DNA of 64,000 nucleotides, from positions 83,358 through 147,357 of the forward strand of contig JAPUDO010000119.1 of assembly GCA_027493055.1 (NCBI GenBank), written 5' to 3'. The notes beneath the pieces were generated by a model. It did not search any database. It saw only the letters and a list, made by a program, of their open reading frames with translations, and was not told the origin of the DNA. Every line of letters starts with the position of its first letter. The stretch's first letter is position 1. This stretch comes from Niabella sp. (GTDB taxonomy: Bacteria; Bacteroidota; Bacteroidia; Chitinophagales; Chitinophagaceae). Both the position numbers and the translations under genes were made by a program. Shown piece after piece: positions 44,442-55,600 of the stretch.

Positions 44442-47108
44442 TTACCGGATAATAAATATATGTTTACCTGAGGATACTTCAACTAACGCGGTATTTTTTA
44501 TTTGCTCCTTATTCCTGTAAACAGCTTTGTTTTTCAATTCAGGGAAAGTTATGGTCGCTGTTGAATTAGGAGGCACTACCACTTCGTAGTTAATTTTATT
44601 TTTACTCCGCTTCCAGGATGAAACAATTTTCCCGTAAGGGCTTTCATGCGTTGCTGTAAAGTAATTCAACTCTTGGGGGAAAGCAGGGGTAAGGATCACA
44701 TTTTTAAAGCCGGGAGCATTTTCATCCGGCTTAATACCGCCAACTCCTTTGAAAAACCAACCGCCTATTTCACCAAACATCATGTGATTATCCGAAATAT
44801 CCCTTTCCGCTTTAAGGTTCCAGTTTTCCAATAAGGTTGTGGCGCCATTAACAATCCACCAACCCCATGAAGGATAAGTGTCCTGTACCGCAACTTTATA
44901 AGCCGATGTGTTATAGCCATTATCATTAAGCGCATTCAAAAGCGCTTTAGCTCCCAGAACACCTACATCCAGATGAAAATTTGTTTCCTCTACCTTTTTA
45001 TTAAGATTTTCAGCAACTTTTGCTATCATATCCCCCGGAACGATTTTCCAGTGCAGCGCCATGCTCAACTCTGTTTGTGTGCCACTGCCATAGATACCGC
45101 TTTCCCGGTTCAGAAATTTATTATTGATCGATTCTTTGATCTTTTTGCGCAAAGCAGCATATTTTTCATGATCTTCTGCTTTTCCAAATAGTTTTGCTGC
45201 TTTGGCTAATATATCAGCATTTACATAAAAATAGATCGAAGAGGTAAGCTCCAGGTTGGATGTTGATTTCACCGGGACCCAATCGCCTCTGCCAAAACTG
45301 GTCAGTCCATTCGGGCTCATACGATCTACGAAGTTCACATAATATTTGATGTTTTCATAATTATCCTGTAAAGGACGGCTATCCCCGTAAAACAAATACA
45401 ACTGCCATGGAATGATCGAAATAGTACTGGTCCAGTCCAGGCCGTTTGCTGTTCCATATCCCCATCCTCCTGTTGGAATAATGTCTGGCAGCACACCATT
45501 TGGTTGTTGCTCGTCGCGGTGATCCGCCATCCACTTTTCATATACCGTGATCCCGTCAAAATTGTATAACGCGGTCTCAATCGCCAAATGTCCATCACCC
45601 GTCCAGCCATTCTTTTCCCGTTGTGGGCAGTCTGTAGGATAGCCCATCAGGTTAGAGAGATAGGCATTATTAGTTGCTTTCCAAAGCTTGTTGATCAATG
45701 CAGCCGAAGCTTCAACAGAACCTACCGGCTTTACATCACTATGTACAAAATACGCCGTAATACTATTTTTATCCAGATCAACCGGAGCGCTGCTTGTTAC
45801 TTCCACGTACCGGAAACCTTTGTAATTAAACTTCGGCATAAATTCATCTTCCCTCCCACTCAGCACCAAAACATCGGTCTGGAATGGATCGGCTTTTTTA
45901 TCCCCCCGGTAATACACATCTATATTGGACATATTTACCCTTCCGCTATCATAAAGCCGCTCTCCGTGTTTGATCTTTACTATAGTTCCCGCTGTTCCTT
46001 TTACCCGTATCCTCGTAACTCCTGACATATTTTGCCCCATGTCAAAGACATAGGCAGTATCATTAATTTTATTGACATTTATTGGGCTAAAAGCCTGATT
46101 CAATCGAATTGGGACGAGCTGCTGTGAAGTAATTTTAGCAGCAGGCACACTCCTGTAGCGTACACCACGCCACTTTGAATCGTCAAAACCCGGTTTATTC
46201 CATCCATCCTGCTCTAATCGTGCATCATAGTGCTCTCCCGTATAAATGCTATTTAATATGATCGGACCTGAAAAGGTTTTCCAATCACGTTCTGAAGACA
46301 CGACCGCCTCAGATCCATCAGCATAAACAATTCTCAGATCCATACAAAAGGCAGGCCGGGCCCTCCAGGGCGCATTATGAAAATCCCATACAGCCAGCGA
46401 CTGGTGATTGTACCATCCGTTACCTAAAATGATTCCAATAGCATTATTCCCCTGCTTAAGCTGATGGGTAATATCATGCGTTACATACATCAACCTCCGG
46501 TCAAAACGCGTATATACAGGATCCAGTATATGGTCTCCAACTTTTTCTCCATTTAAAGAAAACTCATATAAGCCTGCTACAGCAATATAGGCCTTTGCTG
46601 ATCTGATAGCTTTATCAACCTTAAACTCTTTCCTGAAATAAGGTGCAGGTTTGTAATGGATATCGTTATGATCACTGATCCAGGCGCCCTGCCAGTTATG
46701 CTCACCTATCATTCCTGTTTCAAATGTTGCGATACCGGACGATGAAGCCTGCCCGGTATTGTCCCAAAGATGTACTTTCCAATAGCACTTAGTGAAGGGT
46801 TCCAACTGTTTTCCGGTGTAAGAAATTAATTGAGCATCACTATTTACTTTGCCTGTTTCCCAAAAATCTCCCGTCCCATTCAGTACATTCATAGAATCAG
46901 CACCTACTATTAACTGATACACCGCTTGTTTGAAATTACTTTTATCAGAAACGATTTGCCAGGTAAGACGCGGATGAGGATCATCAATACCAATAGGATT
47001 ATACAAATATTCTGTTTTCAGGTTGGTTATAGAAAAAGATTGTGCCGAAATCGTACTGATGCAAATACCTAACAAGGCAGAACAAATAATTTTATGAATC
47101 ATTTTCAT
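44442..47108 (-). CDS. GH78 alpha-L-rhamnosidase
   Basis: An 888-residue secreted enzyme (signal peptide MKMIHKIICSALLGICISTI). It opens with the N-terminal rhamnosidase domain (ITNLKTEYLYNPIGIDDPHP, RLTWQIVSD), has the lectin-like segment AYIAVAGLYEFSLNGEKVGD and ILDPVYTRFDRRLMYVTHDI, and the catalytic (alpha/alpha)6 domain with YPTDCPQREKNGWTGDGHLA, whose glutamate and aspartate are the expected general acid region, then MADHRDEQQPNGVLPDI and DTYPSWGWWIVNGATTL. It releases terminal alpha-L-rhamnose. It is in line with the esterase and SusCD genes, and supports a rhamnose-rich pectin or similar as target. Confidence 0.93.
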   Translation of the reverse strand: MKMIHKIICSALLGICISTISAQSFSITNLKTEYLYNPIGIDDPHPRLTWQIVSDKSNFKQAVYQLIVGADSMNVLNGTGDFWETGKVNSDAQLISYTGKQLEPFTKCYWKVHLWDNTGQASSSGIATFETGMIGEHNWQGAWISDHNDIHYKPAPYFRKEFKVDKAIRSAKAYIAVAGLYEFSLNGEKVGDHILDPVYTRFDRRLMYVTHDITHQLKQGNNAIGIILGNGWYNHQSLAVWDFHNAPWRARPAFCMDLRIVYADGSEAVVSSERDWKTFSGPIILNSIYTGEHYDARLEQDGWNKPGFDDSKWRGVRYRSVPAAKITSQQLVPIRLNQAFSPINVNKINDTAYVFDMGQNMSGVTRIRVKGTAGTIVKIKHGERLYDSGRVNMSNIDVYYRGDKKADPFQTDVLVLSGREDEFMPKFNYKGFRYVEVTSSAPVDLDKNSITAYFVHSDVKPVGSVEASAALINKLWKATNNAYLSNLMGYPTDCPQREKNGWTGDGHLAIETALYNFDGITVYEKWMADHRDEQQPNGVLPDIIPTGGWGYGTANGLDWTSTISIIPWQLYLFYGDSRPLQDNYENIKYYVNFVDRMSPNGLTSFGRGDWVPVKSTSNLELTSSIYFYVNADILAKAAKLFGKAEDHEKYAALRKKIKESINNKFLNRESGIYGSGTQTELSMALHWKIVPGDMIAKVAENLNKKVEETNFHLDVGVLGAKALLNALNDNGYNTSAYKVAVQDTYPSWGWWIVNGATTLLENWNLKAERDISDNHMMFGEIGGWFFKGVGGIKPDENAPGFKNVILTPAFPQELNYFTATHESPYGKIVSSWKRSKNKINYEVVVPPNSTATITFPELKNKAVYRNKEQIKNTALVEVSSGKHIFIIR

Positions 47109-47171
47109 TTTTACAATATTTCCCGTTGAACTGTTATGTTAAACTATATTATTATAAAGATCGGGATTTGC

Positions 47172-48812
47172 CTATTTGCCGTTAGTCATTAATAATTTTA
47201 TTTTTTGTTGTACCGGGTTTATTTTAAAAATGGATTCCTTCCCTTGTTCAAAATTACCTGCTAATGCTTTTACAATATAAGGATGCTCTTCAAAATTGCC
47301 CGCTACAGCCCCTGCCTGAATAGACGTAAAAGGCAATGATGTTGCTTTACCTTGCTTCATGTCAACATACCACTGAATATCAGAGCCTGCTTTCAAATAA
47401 ACCAGTAAATCTCTTTCGGTAAATTCTAAGTAAAGTGTTCCGCTTATATTTTCCAGCGGCCAGGCAATTTTCAGTTTTCCTTTTTGCTTATCATTAACAA
47501 CAGGTGTACCGCCTTTTAACAGTTCTTCTTTACCATTCAGCATTACTTTAAACCAGCCGCCTGCATAACTACCCTGTTTGCTCCACAGGTATCCATCCAT
47601 AACCGGCAGGGTATAAAACATGCATTCATTAGATGTAACAGGAGTTTTCTCATAGCGGGATGCCAGTGTTTCATCAAACAAGTGAATATCCCTGAAACGT
47701 AGTGTACCTCCTTCCCACAAAAGATTCGCACGGTAATACCGGCTGTTGAACCACACTGTTTTTTTATTTCCATCGTTTACATCTTCCAAAGCCGTGAAGG
47801 AAGTAGGCGGCGTTACCGGGAACTGCTTTTTAAACCACTCGCCTGATTCGGCCAGGGTTTCAACGCGGATCTTTTTTTCATCTCTCAATTTTGCAATTAA
47901 CGGGAACTGCATCTCCAGCCCCTTTGACATTGCACTCCAGGTAAATGAATTCTCCTGCCCCGCCTGCGTATAGTTAAAAGCCATAGAAGGTCCTTTTATC
48001 AACTGTTGGAAGAACCAATGTACCCAGGTTGAGTCACCACCCGCTTTTGGATAAACCGGCTCTAAAGTAATCACCCCCTGCCTTGCATGCTCCAAACCAT
48101 CATCATACTGGTGAATGGGATCACTACCCAGCATCCTGAAAATCGGAACAGGTATTTGCTGCTCTTTATTTTGCGCAGGCATATAAGCATTTCTTTTGCT
48201 GGGATAGTAGGCCTGGTTCCAGTAGCCACCCCACAATGTATAGCCATCTGTACCGTATTGGTCCTTACAATTGGCTGAGGCTACAATGTGGTATTTTTCA
48301 TACATATAGTTCAAGCTGTGCTCATCTATAAACCAGGAAGCTACCGACCTGGGATAATATCCAAATATATTTTTAAAATCAGCCATATACACATCGATCA
48401 GTTTTTCTCTTTCTGCAGGCGTATAGCCTGTAGAAAATCCCACATCAGCATGCCAGTCCCAGGGATAGCGCCCCCGCCATTTCATCCCGGCTTTTTCCAC
48501 CAGCGGTTGGGGAATCTCCCACCAGGCGCCAATTTCAAAAATACCTTTCGGTAGCTTTTTTAATAAATTCTGGTATCGTTCATCCATCAATGCATCATAT
48601 TGTAATAAAAAGGAGCCTCCCAATTGATGCTTATTCATCAGTTCGATTTGCTTTGCCACCGTCTGGTACAAAACATCTTTTGTAATATTATCAGGGTCTC
48701 GCGGTTCAATATCACGTATAAAATTGACGATATTTACGATGCGGGGAGACTGAGCCCTGCTCCAACTACACATTACAACACTAATAACAAGATATACAAA
48801 TACTTTCTTCAT
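47172..48812 (-). CDS. Secreted protein of unknown function in the glycan locus
   Basis: A 546-residue protein with a signal peptide (MKKVFVYLVISVVMCSWSRA). The mature start SPRIVNIVNFIRDIEPRDPD is followed by a barrel-like half: ELMNKHQLGGSFLLQYDALM, PWDWHADVGFSTGYTPAERE, YPRSVASWFIDEHSLNYMYE, VASANCKDQYGTDGYTLWGG. The pattern of Asp, His and Glu in WHADVGF and WFIDEHS recalls the polysaccharide deacetylase or GH57/38-like (beta/alpha)7 fold. The C-terminal half is beta-rich. It may correspond to the DUF3863/DUF3864 pair of structural-genomics fame, but I cannot verify it. It sits 9 bases from the esterase stop and 63 from GH78. Confidence 0.6.
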   Translation of the reverse strand: MKKVFVYLVISVVMCSWSRAQSPRIVNIVNFIRDIEPRDPDNITKDVLYQTVAKQIELMNKHQLGGSFLLQYDALMDERYQNLLKKLPKGIFEIGAWWEIPQPLVEKAGMKWRGRYPWDWHADVGFSTGYTPAEREKLIDVYMADFKNIFGYYPRSVASWFIDEHSLNYMYEKYHIVASANCKDQYGTDGYTLWGGYWNQAYYPSKRNAYMPAQNKEQQIPVPIFRMLGSDPIHQYDDGLEHARQGVITLEPVYPKAGGDSTWVHWFFQQLIKGPSMAFNYTQAGQENSFTWSAMSKGLEMQFPLIAKLRDEKKIRVETLAESGEWFKKQFPVTPPTSFTALEDVNDGNKKTVWFNSRYYRANLLWEGGTLRFRDIHLFDETLASRYEKTPVTSNECMFYTLPVMDGYLWSKQGSYAGGWFKVMLNGKEELLKGGTPVVNDKQKGKLKIAWPLENISGTLYLEFTERDLLVYLKAGSDIQWYVDMKQGKATSLPFTSIQAGAVAGNFEEHPYIVKALAGNFEQGKESIFKINPVQQKIKLLMTNGK

Positions 48813-48821
48813 AAACGATCA

Positions 48822-49703
48822 CTATTTTATTTTAGTATTCCATTTTTCAGACAATATCCATTTAAAGCAGGGTTCTGTCCATTGTACAGCTACATCTTTA
48901 ATATGATCCACGCCAAAGCCATGCCCTCCCCTGGCATATAAAAAAATTTTTACAGGAACTCGATGCTGCCTTAACGCTGCCTCAAAATACAGGCTGTTCT
49001 GCACCTTTACTACCTCATCATCAATAGCGGAAACAAGAAATGTGGGAGGTGTGTTTTCCGTTACCTGTAATTCATTAGAATATTCTTTTATTCTTTCGGG
49101 AGTAATGTCCGGACCAATTAAATTATTACGGGAATCCCAATGTGTAAGGCTATCGGCAAAACTTACCACGGGGTAAACAGCTATCAGAAAATCTGGTCGA
49201 AGGCTAGTCTTTTTAGGATTCTTCAAAACGGTTTTATTAAAATGCGTGGCTACGGTTGTTACTAAATGCCCGCCTGCAGAAAAACCCATGATACCTACTT
49301 TAGCTGGATTAATTTTATAGGTCTTTGCATTTTCTTTTACATATTGAAGCGCCCGTTGCGCGTCTGTAAGCGGTACAATTTCCTTACGCTCCATTGTTTC
49401 CGATCTCGGCACCCTGTAATCCAAAAGAAAAGCAGTAATACCGGCCTCATTCAGCTTTTTGCAGGCAGGAATACCTTCCCAGTCATTGGCACGACCTCCG
49501 TAGGAGCCCCCGGAGCATACAATTACCGCTATATCCGATTTCTTTTGAGCAGGATGGTAAACCGTGAGCTTAGGGATCTCTGTCCCCGGCCTGGCAAACG
49601 GAATGTTATTATCAGGGTACAGTGCTATCTTTTCCTGCGACCTGCTTTCAGTAGCGACGGACAAGAGAAAAACTACACTTATTATAAAAAGCCTTGCTAT
49701 CAT
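48822..49703 (-). CDS. Secreted alpha/beta-hydrolase esterase of the glycan locus
   Basis: A 293-residue protein with a signal peptide (MIARLFIISVVFLLSVATES). Hydrolase features are VIVCSGGSYGGRANDWEGIP as the oxyanion region (GGSYGG), LLDYRVPRS, the nucleophile elbow IMGFSAGGHLVTT, the acid in SAIDDEVVKVQNS and the histidine in ARGGHGFGVD. It matches the acetyl-xylan/pectin-esterase-like group common in polysaccharide loci. It probably removes acetyl groups that would block the glycosidases. It is 10 bases from the next gene, so they form one operon. Confidence 0.85.
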   Translation of the reverse strand: MIARLFIISVVFLLSVATESRSQEKIALYPDNNIPFARPGTEIPKLTVYHPAQKKSDIAVIVCSGGSYGGRANDWEGIPACKKLNEAGITAFLLDYRVPRSETMERKEIVPLTDAQRALQYVKENAKTYKINPAKVGIMGFSAGGHLVTTVATHFNKTVLKNPKKTSLRPDFLIAVYPVVSFADSLTHWDSRNNLIGPDITPERIKEYSNELQVTENTPPTFLVSAIDDEVVKVQNSLYFEAALRQHRVPVKIFLYARGGHGFGVDHIKDVAVQWTEPCFKWILSEKWNTKIK

Positions 49704-49788
49704 CTGGAAAGAAATTTTTAATTATACTTTAAATATGTTGTCTTTGCTCACTACTTCCAATTCAGAAGCAGTTTAAACAGCCTTCACT

Positions 49789-50742
49789 TTAAAACAAATT
49801 AAACTCTGCCAAATGGGATAGATTAGACGAATAAGAACTGTTTATTTGCAATTTAACATAACGGCCACTCATTGCTTTCTGAAAAAATCGTTTTTGTGAT
49901 GCACCATCATTCAGCAGCGTACCTTCATACGCCAGGGTCCATGTTGTGTTGTCATCGCTGAGAAAAATCTGGATCTCGTTAGGTCTGCCGGCATTGACTC
50001 CCTGCCTGGCAACAAAACTAGCTCCGCTAACTCTTTTTTCTGTTCCCATATCTATTGTTATATGGTGAGGGTGAGGTGGCTGATTCCCCTGCCATTGGCT
50101 GTGCCAGAAAGTATTTATATTATTGTCTAATATAAATATCGCCCTACCATTATTTGGGCCTTCACCGCTACTTTCCTGGGAGGAATAATCAATAATATTC
50201 CACCCGTTTCTGTCAAAAAGAGCAGGAATAATACTAACAATACAAAAATGAGTTTTCAAAACAGGATTCACTGTAGCAGAAGCATCCTGAATCATAACAG
50301 GAAGAAGGTAGGTTTTTGATAGGTCATCCGGAGCATTTTCACCCGTTGTGGCAACGGTTATTTTGAAAGGTGGTGTTGACAGCTCCCCTTTTTTAATTAT
50401 GGCAGCAGACTCTTCCATTGTATAGCTTTTGGCAGGTAGCAGCAAATAGTTGGTCTTATTAGCCGTATTAAAACTGTCTACAGCCGCTGCATCAATAGCA
50501 AACTTTACGGATATATCTTTATCCGGATATCCTGCTCCTCCATAATTAGCACCATATATGATGGAATAGGTAACTGTATCGATTGTTGAAAACTCATACG
50601 TTACAGGACCATTTGCAGCCTGGGGCATATATACTTTTATATAAGCAGACAAAGGCTGCTCAGGTAAATTCAACTCCTCCTTACATCCTGCCAGTAAAGT
50701 TCCGGAAATGAGTATAATTGAAATGGATTTTATAAATGACAT
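49789..50742 (-). CDS. Surface glycan-binding lipoprotein (DUF1735 plus F5/8 type C domain)
   Basis: A 317-residue lipoprotein (lipobox LLAGC in MSFIKSISIILISGTLLAGC). The DUF1735 domain (about 30-165) has AYIKVYMPQAANGPVTYEFS, VKFAIDAAAVDSFNTANKTN and YLLLPAKSYTM. The C-terminal half (about 180-317) is a discoidin/F5-8 type C domain: IIDYSSQESSGEGPNNGRAI, DNNINTFWHSQW, ITIDMGTEKRVSGASFVARQ, GRYVKLQINSSY. Such proteins bind the target glycan at the cell surface next to SusCD. It follows susD by 30 bases. Confidence 0.88.
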   Translation of the reverse strand: MSFIKSISIILISGTLLAGCKEELNLPEQPLSAYIKVYMPQAANGPVTYEFSTIDTVTYSIIYGANYGGAGYPDKDISVKFAIDAAAVDSFNTANKTNYLLLPAKSYTMEESAAIIKKGELSTPPFKITVATTGENAPDDLSKTYLLPVMIQDASATVNPVLKTHFCIVSIIPALFDRNGWNIIDYSSQESSGEGPNNGRAIFILDNNINTFWHSQWQGNQPPHPHHITIDMGTEKRVSGASFVARQGVNAGRPNEIQIFLSDDNTTWTLAYEGTLLNDGASQKRFFQKAMSGRYVKLQINSSYSSNLSHLAEFNLF

Positions 50743-50772
50743 AATTGATAATTTAAATAATATTAAATGAGC

Positions 50773-52572
50773 TTACCAGCCTGGGTTTTGTATAAGCTGC
50801 CTGTTTCTGTCAAGTTCATATTGGCTGATAGGCCATAAATAATAGGACTGTCTGAAAAGATGTGGCGTCATTGTTTCTACACGTTTGTAAAATGCATCGC
50901 CATCTTTACTGATGTCCATACCATGCAAGGTTCCCATAACCTGAGGTGCAATTTTCCATCGTCTGATATCAAACCAGCGATGTCCTTCATAAGCCAGCTC
51001 AATTCTTCTTTCCGCTCTTATTTTATTTCGCATTTCGGCCTGGCCGGATGGCACCGGCAAAGCGTTCTCCCCTGAGCCATACTGGGGTATACCAGCTCTT
51101 TCCCTGATCATGTTCAGGTACCTGACAATATCAGGGTTACCGGGGCTGTACTCATTTAATGCTTCGGCATAGTTCAGGTAAATTTCCGCCAGGCGATATA
51201 GCGGTAAAGGGCGGTCTTGTCTTTGCCCGTTTCCGCCAGAGCCAATATTAGTTGTTGGACCTACATTTTTTCGAATCAGGTACCCTGTTTTTGAAAAATC
51301 CGTTGCATGGCCATTCCGCCCGTTAGGCCCGGATACAAAGAAACTGATGGGGGCAGGCTCTTTCATGGTTCCTCCCTGCCAGATCGCATTATTATAGGTA
51401 ACATCCCTGTAAAACCGGGGCTCCCTGTTGAGGTACATATTAAAAATGCGCCGGCCGCTGACATCTGTAAACCCTGTCTCTGAATATAACGGAGACTCGG
51501 TAATGGATTTACCGTCTGCCATAAAATACGAGTCGATGTTTTCCTGGGTAGGCCCTATACCGCACCAGCCACCAGCCTGTCTTGGTTCGCAGTGCACATC
51601 CCATTGTGCCAGGCCATTGCGTTTGCGCGCAAAAATCTGCTCATCGTTCCAGGCCTGAAAAAATATTCCCTGTAACGATTTTATAGGATCACCGGAAGGG
51701 TCTTTATATAAAGAATAGATCCCAAGATCAATCACGGCTTTTGCCGCATCAGCGGCTTTTTTCCACTTTTCAGCATCCAGAGTTTGAGAAATCAAAACAA
51801 TACCTTCTGCATTTTTGAATTCTGACAAATCAGTATTACCATTAAACTGCGGGCTTGCAGCATATAATAATAAACGCGCCTTAACTGACAAAGCAATACC
51901 TTTTGTAGCTCTTCCATACTCTGCATCATTGGGCTGGCCGTTCCTTTCAGGCACCAGCGGCAATACGGCAGCCGCTTTATCCAACTCGCTAACTACATAG
52001 TTAACACATTCATCGTAAGTGTTGCGCGGTTGTTGCATTTCTGCAGATGGCGCATCCGGAGCAATAACATCCTCACCTACCAGGATTACCGGGCCGTATT
52101 GCCTCATCAGGCAGAAGTAAAAAAGAGCCCTTAAAAACCTCGCTTCGGCTTTATACTGATCAATAAGCTGCTGTCCATTAAGACTGCGTATCTCATCATT
52201 CTCATCAATGTGATTAAGGAAATAAGTGGCTGACCGTATGGCGCGATAGTAAGGCGCCCAATAGTCGGGAGTAGTCATTGTTGGGCTCAGATTGCCTATA
52301 TTGATGGGATAGTTTAATCCACCCGACCAGGTAAGGTCTGCTTCATCAGTTGTGCCTACCCAGGGAAAATCATGAATAACCTGCTGATCATCCGGAACTG
52401 AACTGTAAATATTTGCCAGGAACTTTTCGGAAGTAGCTTTCTTTTTAAACACTTCCTCAATAGTCATCCGATCATTAGGTACCTGATCGAAGAATTTCTT
52501 ACAGGACAATGACCCTATTACTACTATACAAAGCAGAAAAATTTGTTTTATAGAACGAAATTGAAGTTTCAT
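50773..52572 (-). CDS. SusD/RagB-family nutrient-binding lipoprotein
   Basis: A 599-residue outer-membrane lipoprotein (lipobox SLSC, then KKFFDQVPNDRMTIEEVFKK). SusD marks include FLANIYSSVPDD, the TPR-like helices with AEARFLRALFYFCLMRQYGP, TYDECVNYVVSELDKAAAVL, GRATKGIALSVKARLLLYAA, and the C-terminal PLPLYRLAEIYLNYAEALNE with RAERRIELAYEGHRWFDIRR. It caps the SusC channel and delivers oligosaccharides. The large size suits a large ligand. It is directly downstream of susC with a 30-base gap. Confidence 0.95.
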   Translation of the reverse strand: MKLQFRSIKQIFLLCIVVIGSLSCKKFFDQVPNDRMTIEEVFKKKATSEKFLANIYSSVPDDQQVIHDFPWVGTTDEADLTWSGGLNYPINIGNLSPTMTTPDYWAPYYRAIRSATYFLNHIDENDEIRSLNGQQLIDQYKAEARFLRALFYFCLMRQYGPVILVGEDVIAPDAPSAEMQQPRNTYDECVNYVVSELDKAAAVLPLVPERNGQPNDAEYGRATKGIALSVKARLLLYAASPQFNGNTDLSEFKNAEGIVLISQTLDAEKWKKAADAAKAVIDLGIYSLYKDPSGDPIKSLQGIFFQAWNDEQIFARKRNGLAQWDVHCEPRQAGGWCGIGPTQENIDSYFMADGKSITESPLYSETGFTDVSGRRIFNMYLNREPRFYRDVTYNNAIWQGGTMKEPAPISFFVSGPNGRNGHATDFSKTGYLIRKNVGPTTNIGSGGNGQRQDRPLPLYRLAEIYLNYAEALNEYSPGNPDIVRYLNMIRERAGIPQYGSGENALPVPSGQAEMRNKIRAERRIELAYEGHRWFDIRRWKIAPQVMGTLHGMDISKDGDAFYKRVETMTPHLFRQSYYLWPISQYELDRNRQLIQNPGW

Positions 52573-52602
52573 AATACTTTTTTTCAGTTAAATTTGAATA
52601 GA

Positions 52603-55600
52603 TCAGAAGTTGCACCTTACGCCAAAAGTGTAGGTTTTTAATAAAGGATATGAGGAACCTCTTCCATCACCAAGCTCTACATCCCAAAGTTTAAATCCGC
52701 TAAAAGTAGCCAGGTTATACCCGATAAAGTAAATATCCAGATTACTCATCCCAACTCTTTTCAGCCACGGTGTTTTTTTAAATCCATAGTTCAGCTGCAG
52801 CGTTTGCAGTCTTAAAAAAGCGCCATTCTGCACCCACCAGGAACTGTTCTCAAAATTCATATTGTCATTGCCATAGGTTATTCTCGGGTAAAACGGTCGG
52901 GCCACCGGATTTTCAGGCGTCCACCTGTTAGAAATCTCCGCTAATAAATTTCCTCTCTCACCTCCGTAAGTGAAAGGACGAAAGCCATCTCCGTTTAAAC
53001 TAATATCAACATTGCTGATACCTTTAAACCAGGCTGCCAGCGACCAGTTCTTCCAGTTGAATGTTGGCCCGAAACCATAAACTATTTCAGGAATGCTTCC
53101 GTACCCGATAGGGCCCTGATCGTAAGAATCGATCCTGCCATCGCCGTTAAGATCTTTGTATTTAATATCGCCCGGTTTATTAGTTCCTGGCTGGTAAGGG
53201 CTGTTGGCTATTTCTTCTTCAGACTGAAACAGACCAAGCGCAGTGTAACCAAAACGCTGACCTAATTTCCGTCCGATACGTTGTTGCCAGGGATAAGGCC
53301 AGGGCGCATTTGCATCATCAATCACTTTAGCCCGGTTCCAGGTGATATTACCCCTGAGGCCCAATTGAAAATCTTTACCTATTTTTTTGTTGAAATCAAG
53401 CGTGGCATCCAAACCGTTGTTATTAACTGCCCCCAGGTTAGCATAAGGGAGATTAATAATACCCACATACCAGGGAACATCACCACGCTGCCTGAATATG
53501 CCATCGCGTTCTTCCCTGAAAAGTTCTGTGGTTAAGGAAATAGCATTGTTCCATGTCTTAATTTCCAGGCCAAGGTTATACTTTTTTGCCCTCTCCCAGG
53601 AAACATCCACAGCATAGTCCCCGAAGTTTAATCCACTATTTGATCCACTAAACGAATTATTGGCATTATTACGTCCAAAGTCATATTCCCCGGCGTTGGC
53701 AACGGTAGCAATGTAGGCAAACCTTCTTCCTCCGATATTACTGTTTCCCACTTCGCCATACGAGAACCTCAACTTTAAAAATGAAACCGCACCCATGATA
53801 GGTTCAAAGAATTTTTCCTGCGATGCTACCCAACCCAAGCCAAAAGAAGGAAAAAAGCCAAAGCGCTTGTCAGGAGCAAAAGTTTCTGATCCGTTATATC
53901 CAAAATTGGCTTCACCAAGATACTTGTTGGCAAATGCATAGGTTACTCTGCCTGCAAGCCCCATATACCTAAACGGAATGGAACTGATAAAATCACCTGC
54001 AAATGCTTCTACCCTATCTGATTTATTGAAAAGTACCATTCCCGTAACCTGATGGTCGCCAAATGTACGATCATAGTTTACAGAGGACTCCAGATAAAAC
54101 TGCCGGGAACCACCGTTTTCCCTGTTATAGCCCAGGTAATTTGTGCCAATGGAGGTCTGCATAAAATTAATACTGCCGTCTTCATTTTTACCGGTTGCGA
54201 GGTAAGAATCTACCGATTTATTTCTGCTGATATAATGACCATTGCTATTGTCGAACGAATACATTGCCGTCACAGACAAACCTTCTGTGATGAAATCAAA
54301 ATCCTGCCTAACCCGGATATTACTCCATAACTGGCTATTAAAACGGGTTGAATAACCTGTTTGTGTGAGCAAGGTGTAGGGGTTGGCCATATCTCCTGTT
54401 CTGGGCTGGGAAAAATATCCGTTAGAATAACGTACCGGTATAGTGATGGGAGGCATTACATAGGCGGCATTAAATATCGATCCGGTTGAACTCCCCGGGT
54501 AATTGCCGTTACTGATCCAGCCAGAAGCTCCAAAATCCACCTTCGTGGTTTTAGTAAGATGTAGCGTAAGGTTAGACGTAAAGTTATACCTTGTAAATCT
54601 GATAGCAGAGTTGTACTGAGCTAACTGGTCGGTTTTGAACATGCCTGTTTCATCATAGTAACCTACAGACAGATAATATTGAGCTTTTTCCGATCCGCCA
54701 TTAGCATTAACTCTAACACGGCGATTATCACCATGTTTATTGAATATCACATCAAACCAGTTTACATCGGGTGCCAGGTCGGGATCGGTTCCGTTGGCTG
54801 TAGCATCAATACGCTCCTGAGAATAACGGGGTAACGGGTCAGAAGGGTTGCTATTGCGATAAGCTTCGTTTGAAACTTTGAGATAGGTTACCCCATCTGC
54901 AAGCCGGGGAAGACGTGTAAATTGTGTTACACCATAATCTATTTGTGCGTTAATATTGGTTTTCCCGCTCCTGCCCTTTTTTGTTTGTATTAAAATAACA
55001 CCATTAGCGCCCCGTACACCATATACAGCAGTGGCCGAAGCATCTTTTAAAATAGTAAAATTTTCAATATCTTCGGGATCTACATTATTAAAAGCCCGTT
55101 CTATCCCGTCTACCAACACAAGTGGTGAGCTACTTGTAAAAGTTGATATACCCCGAATATAAATCTCGGAATTATCGAAACCCGGTTCCCCACTTCGTTG
55201 CACACCAATAATACCGGCTACACGGCCAGCTATTAAATTAGTCAGGTTGGCAACAGGCATTTTGAGTTCCTCTGCATTTACAGAGCTTTGTGCACCAACT
55301 GTGGTAATTTTCTTTTGTTTTCCAAACCCTACTATCACTATCTCCTCGATCTTTTGTTGTTCAAGATCCAGTTCCAGCGTAACAGTCATTTCCCGTGCAT
55401 TTCCCACGGCTATTGTTTTTGCCTTATATCCTACCGAAGTAACCACTAAAGAATCTGTCGTTGCATCTATTTCAATAATAAACCTTCCGTTTAAATCAGT
55501 AGAAGCACCACGGCTGGTTCCTTTAATATAAACGGAAGCACCGGCTATAGGCTCGCCTGCTTCATTTACTACCCTACCGTTCAACACCCACGAAACGGGC

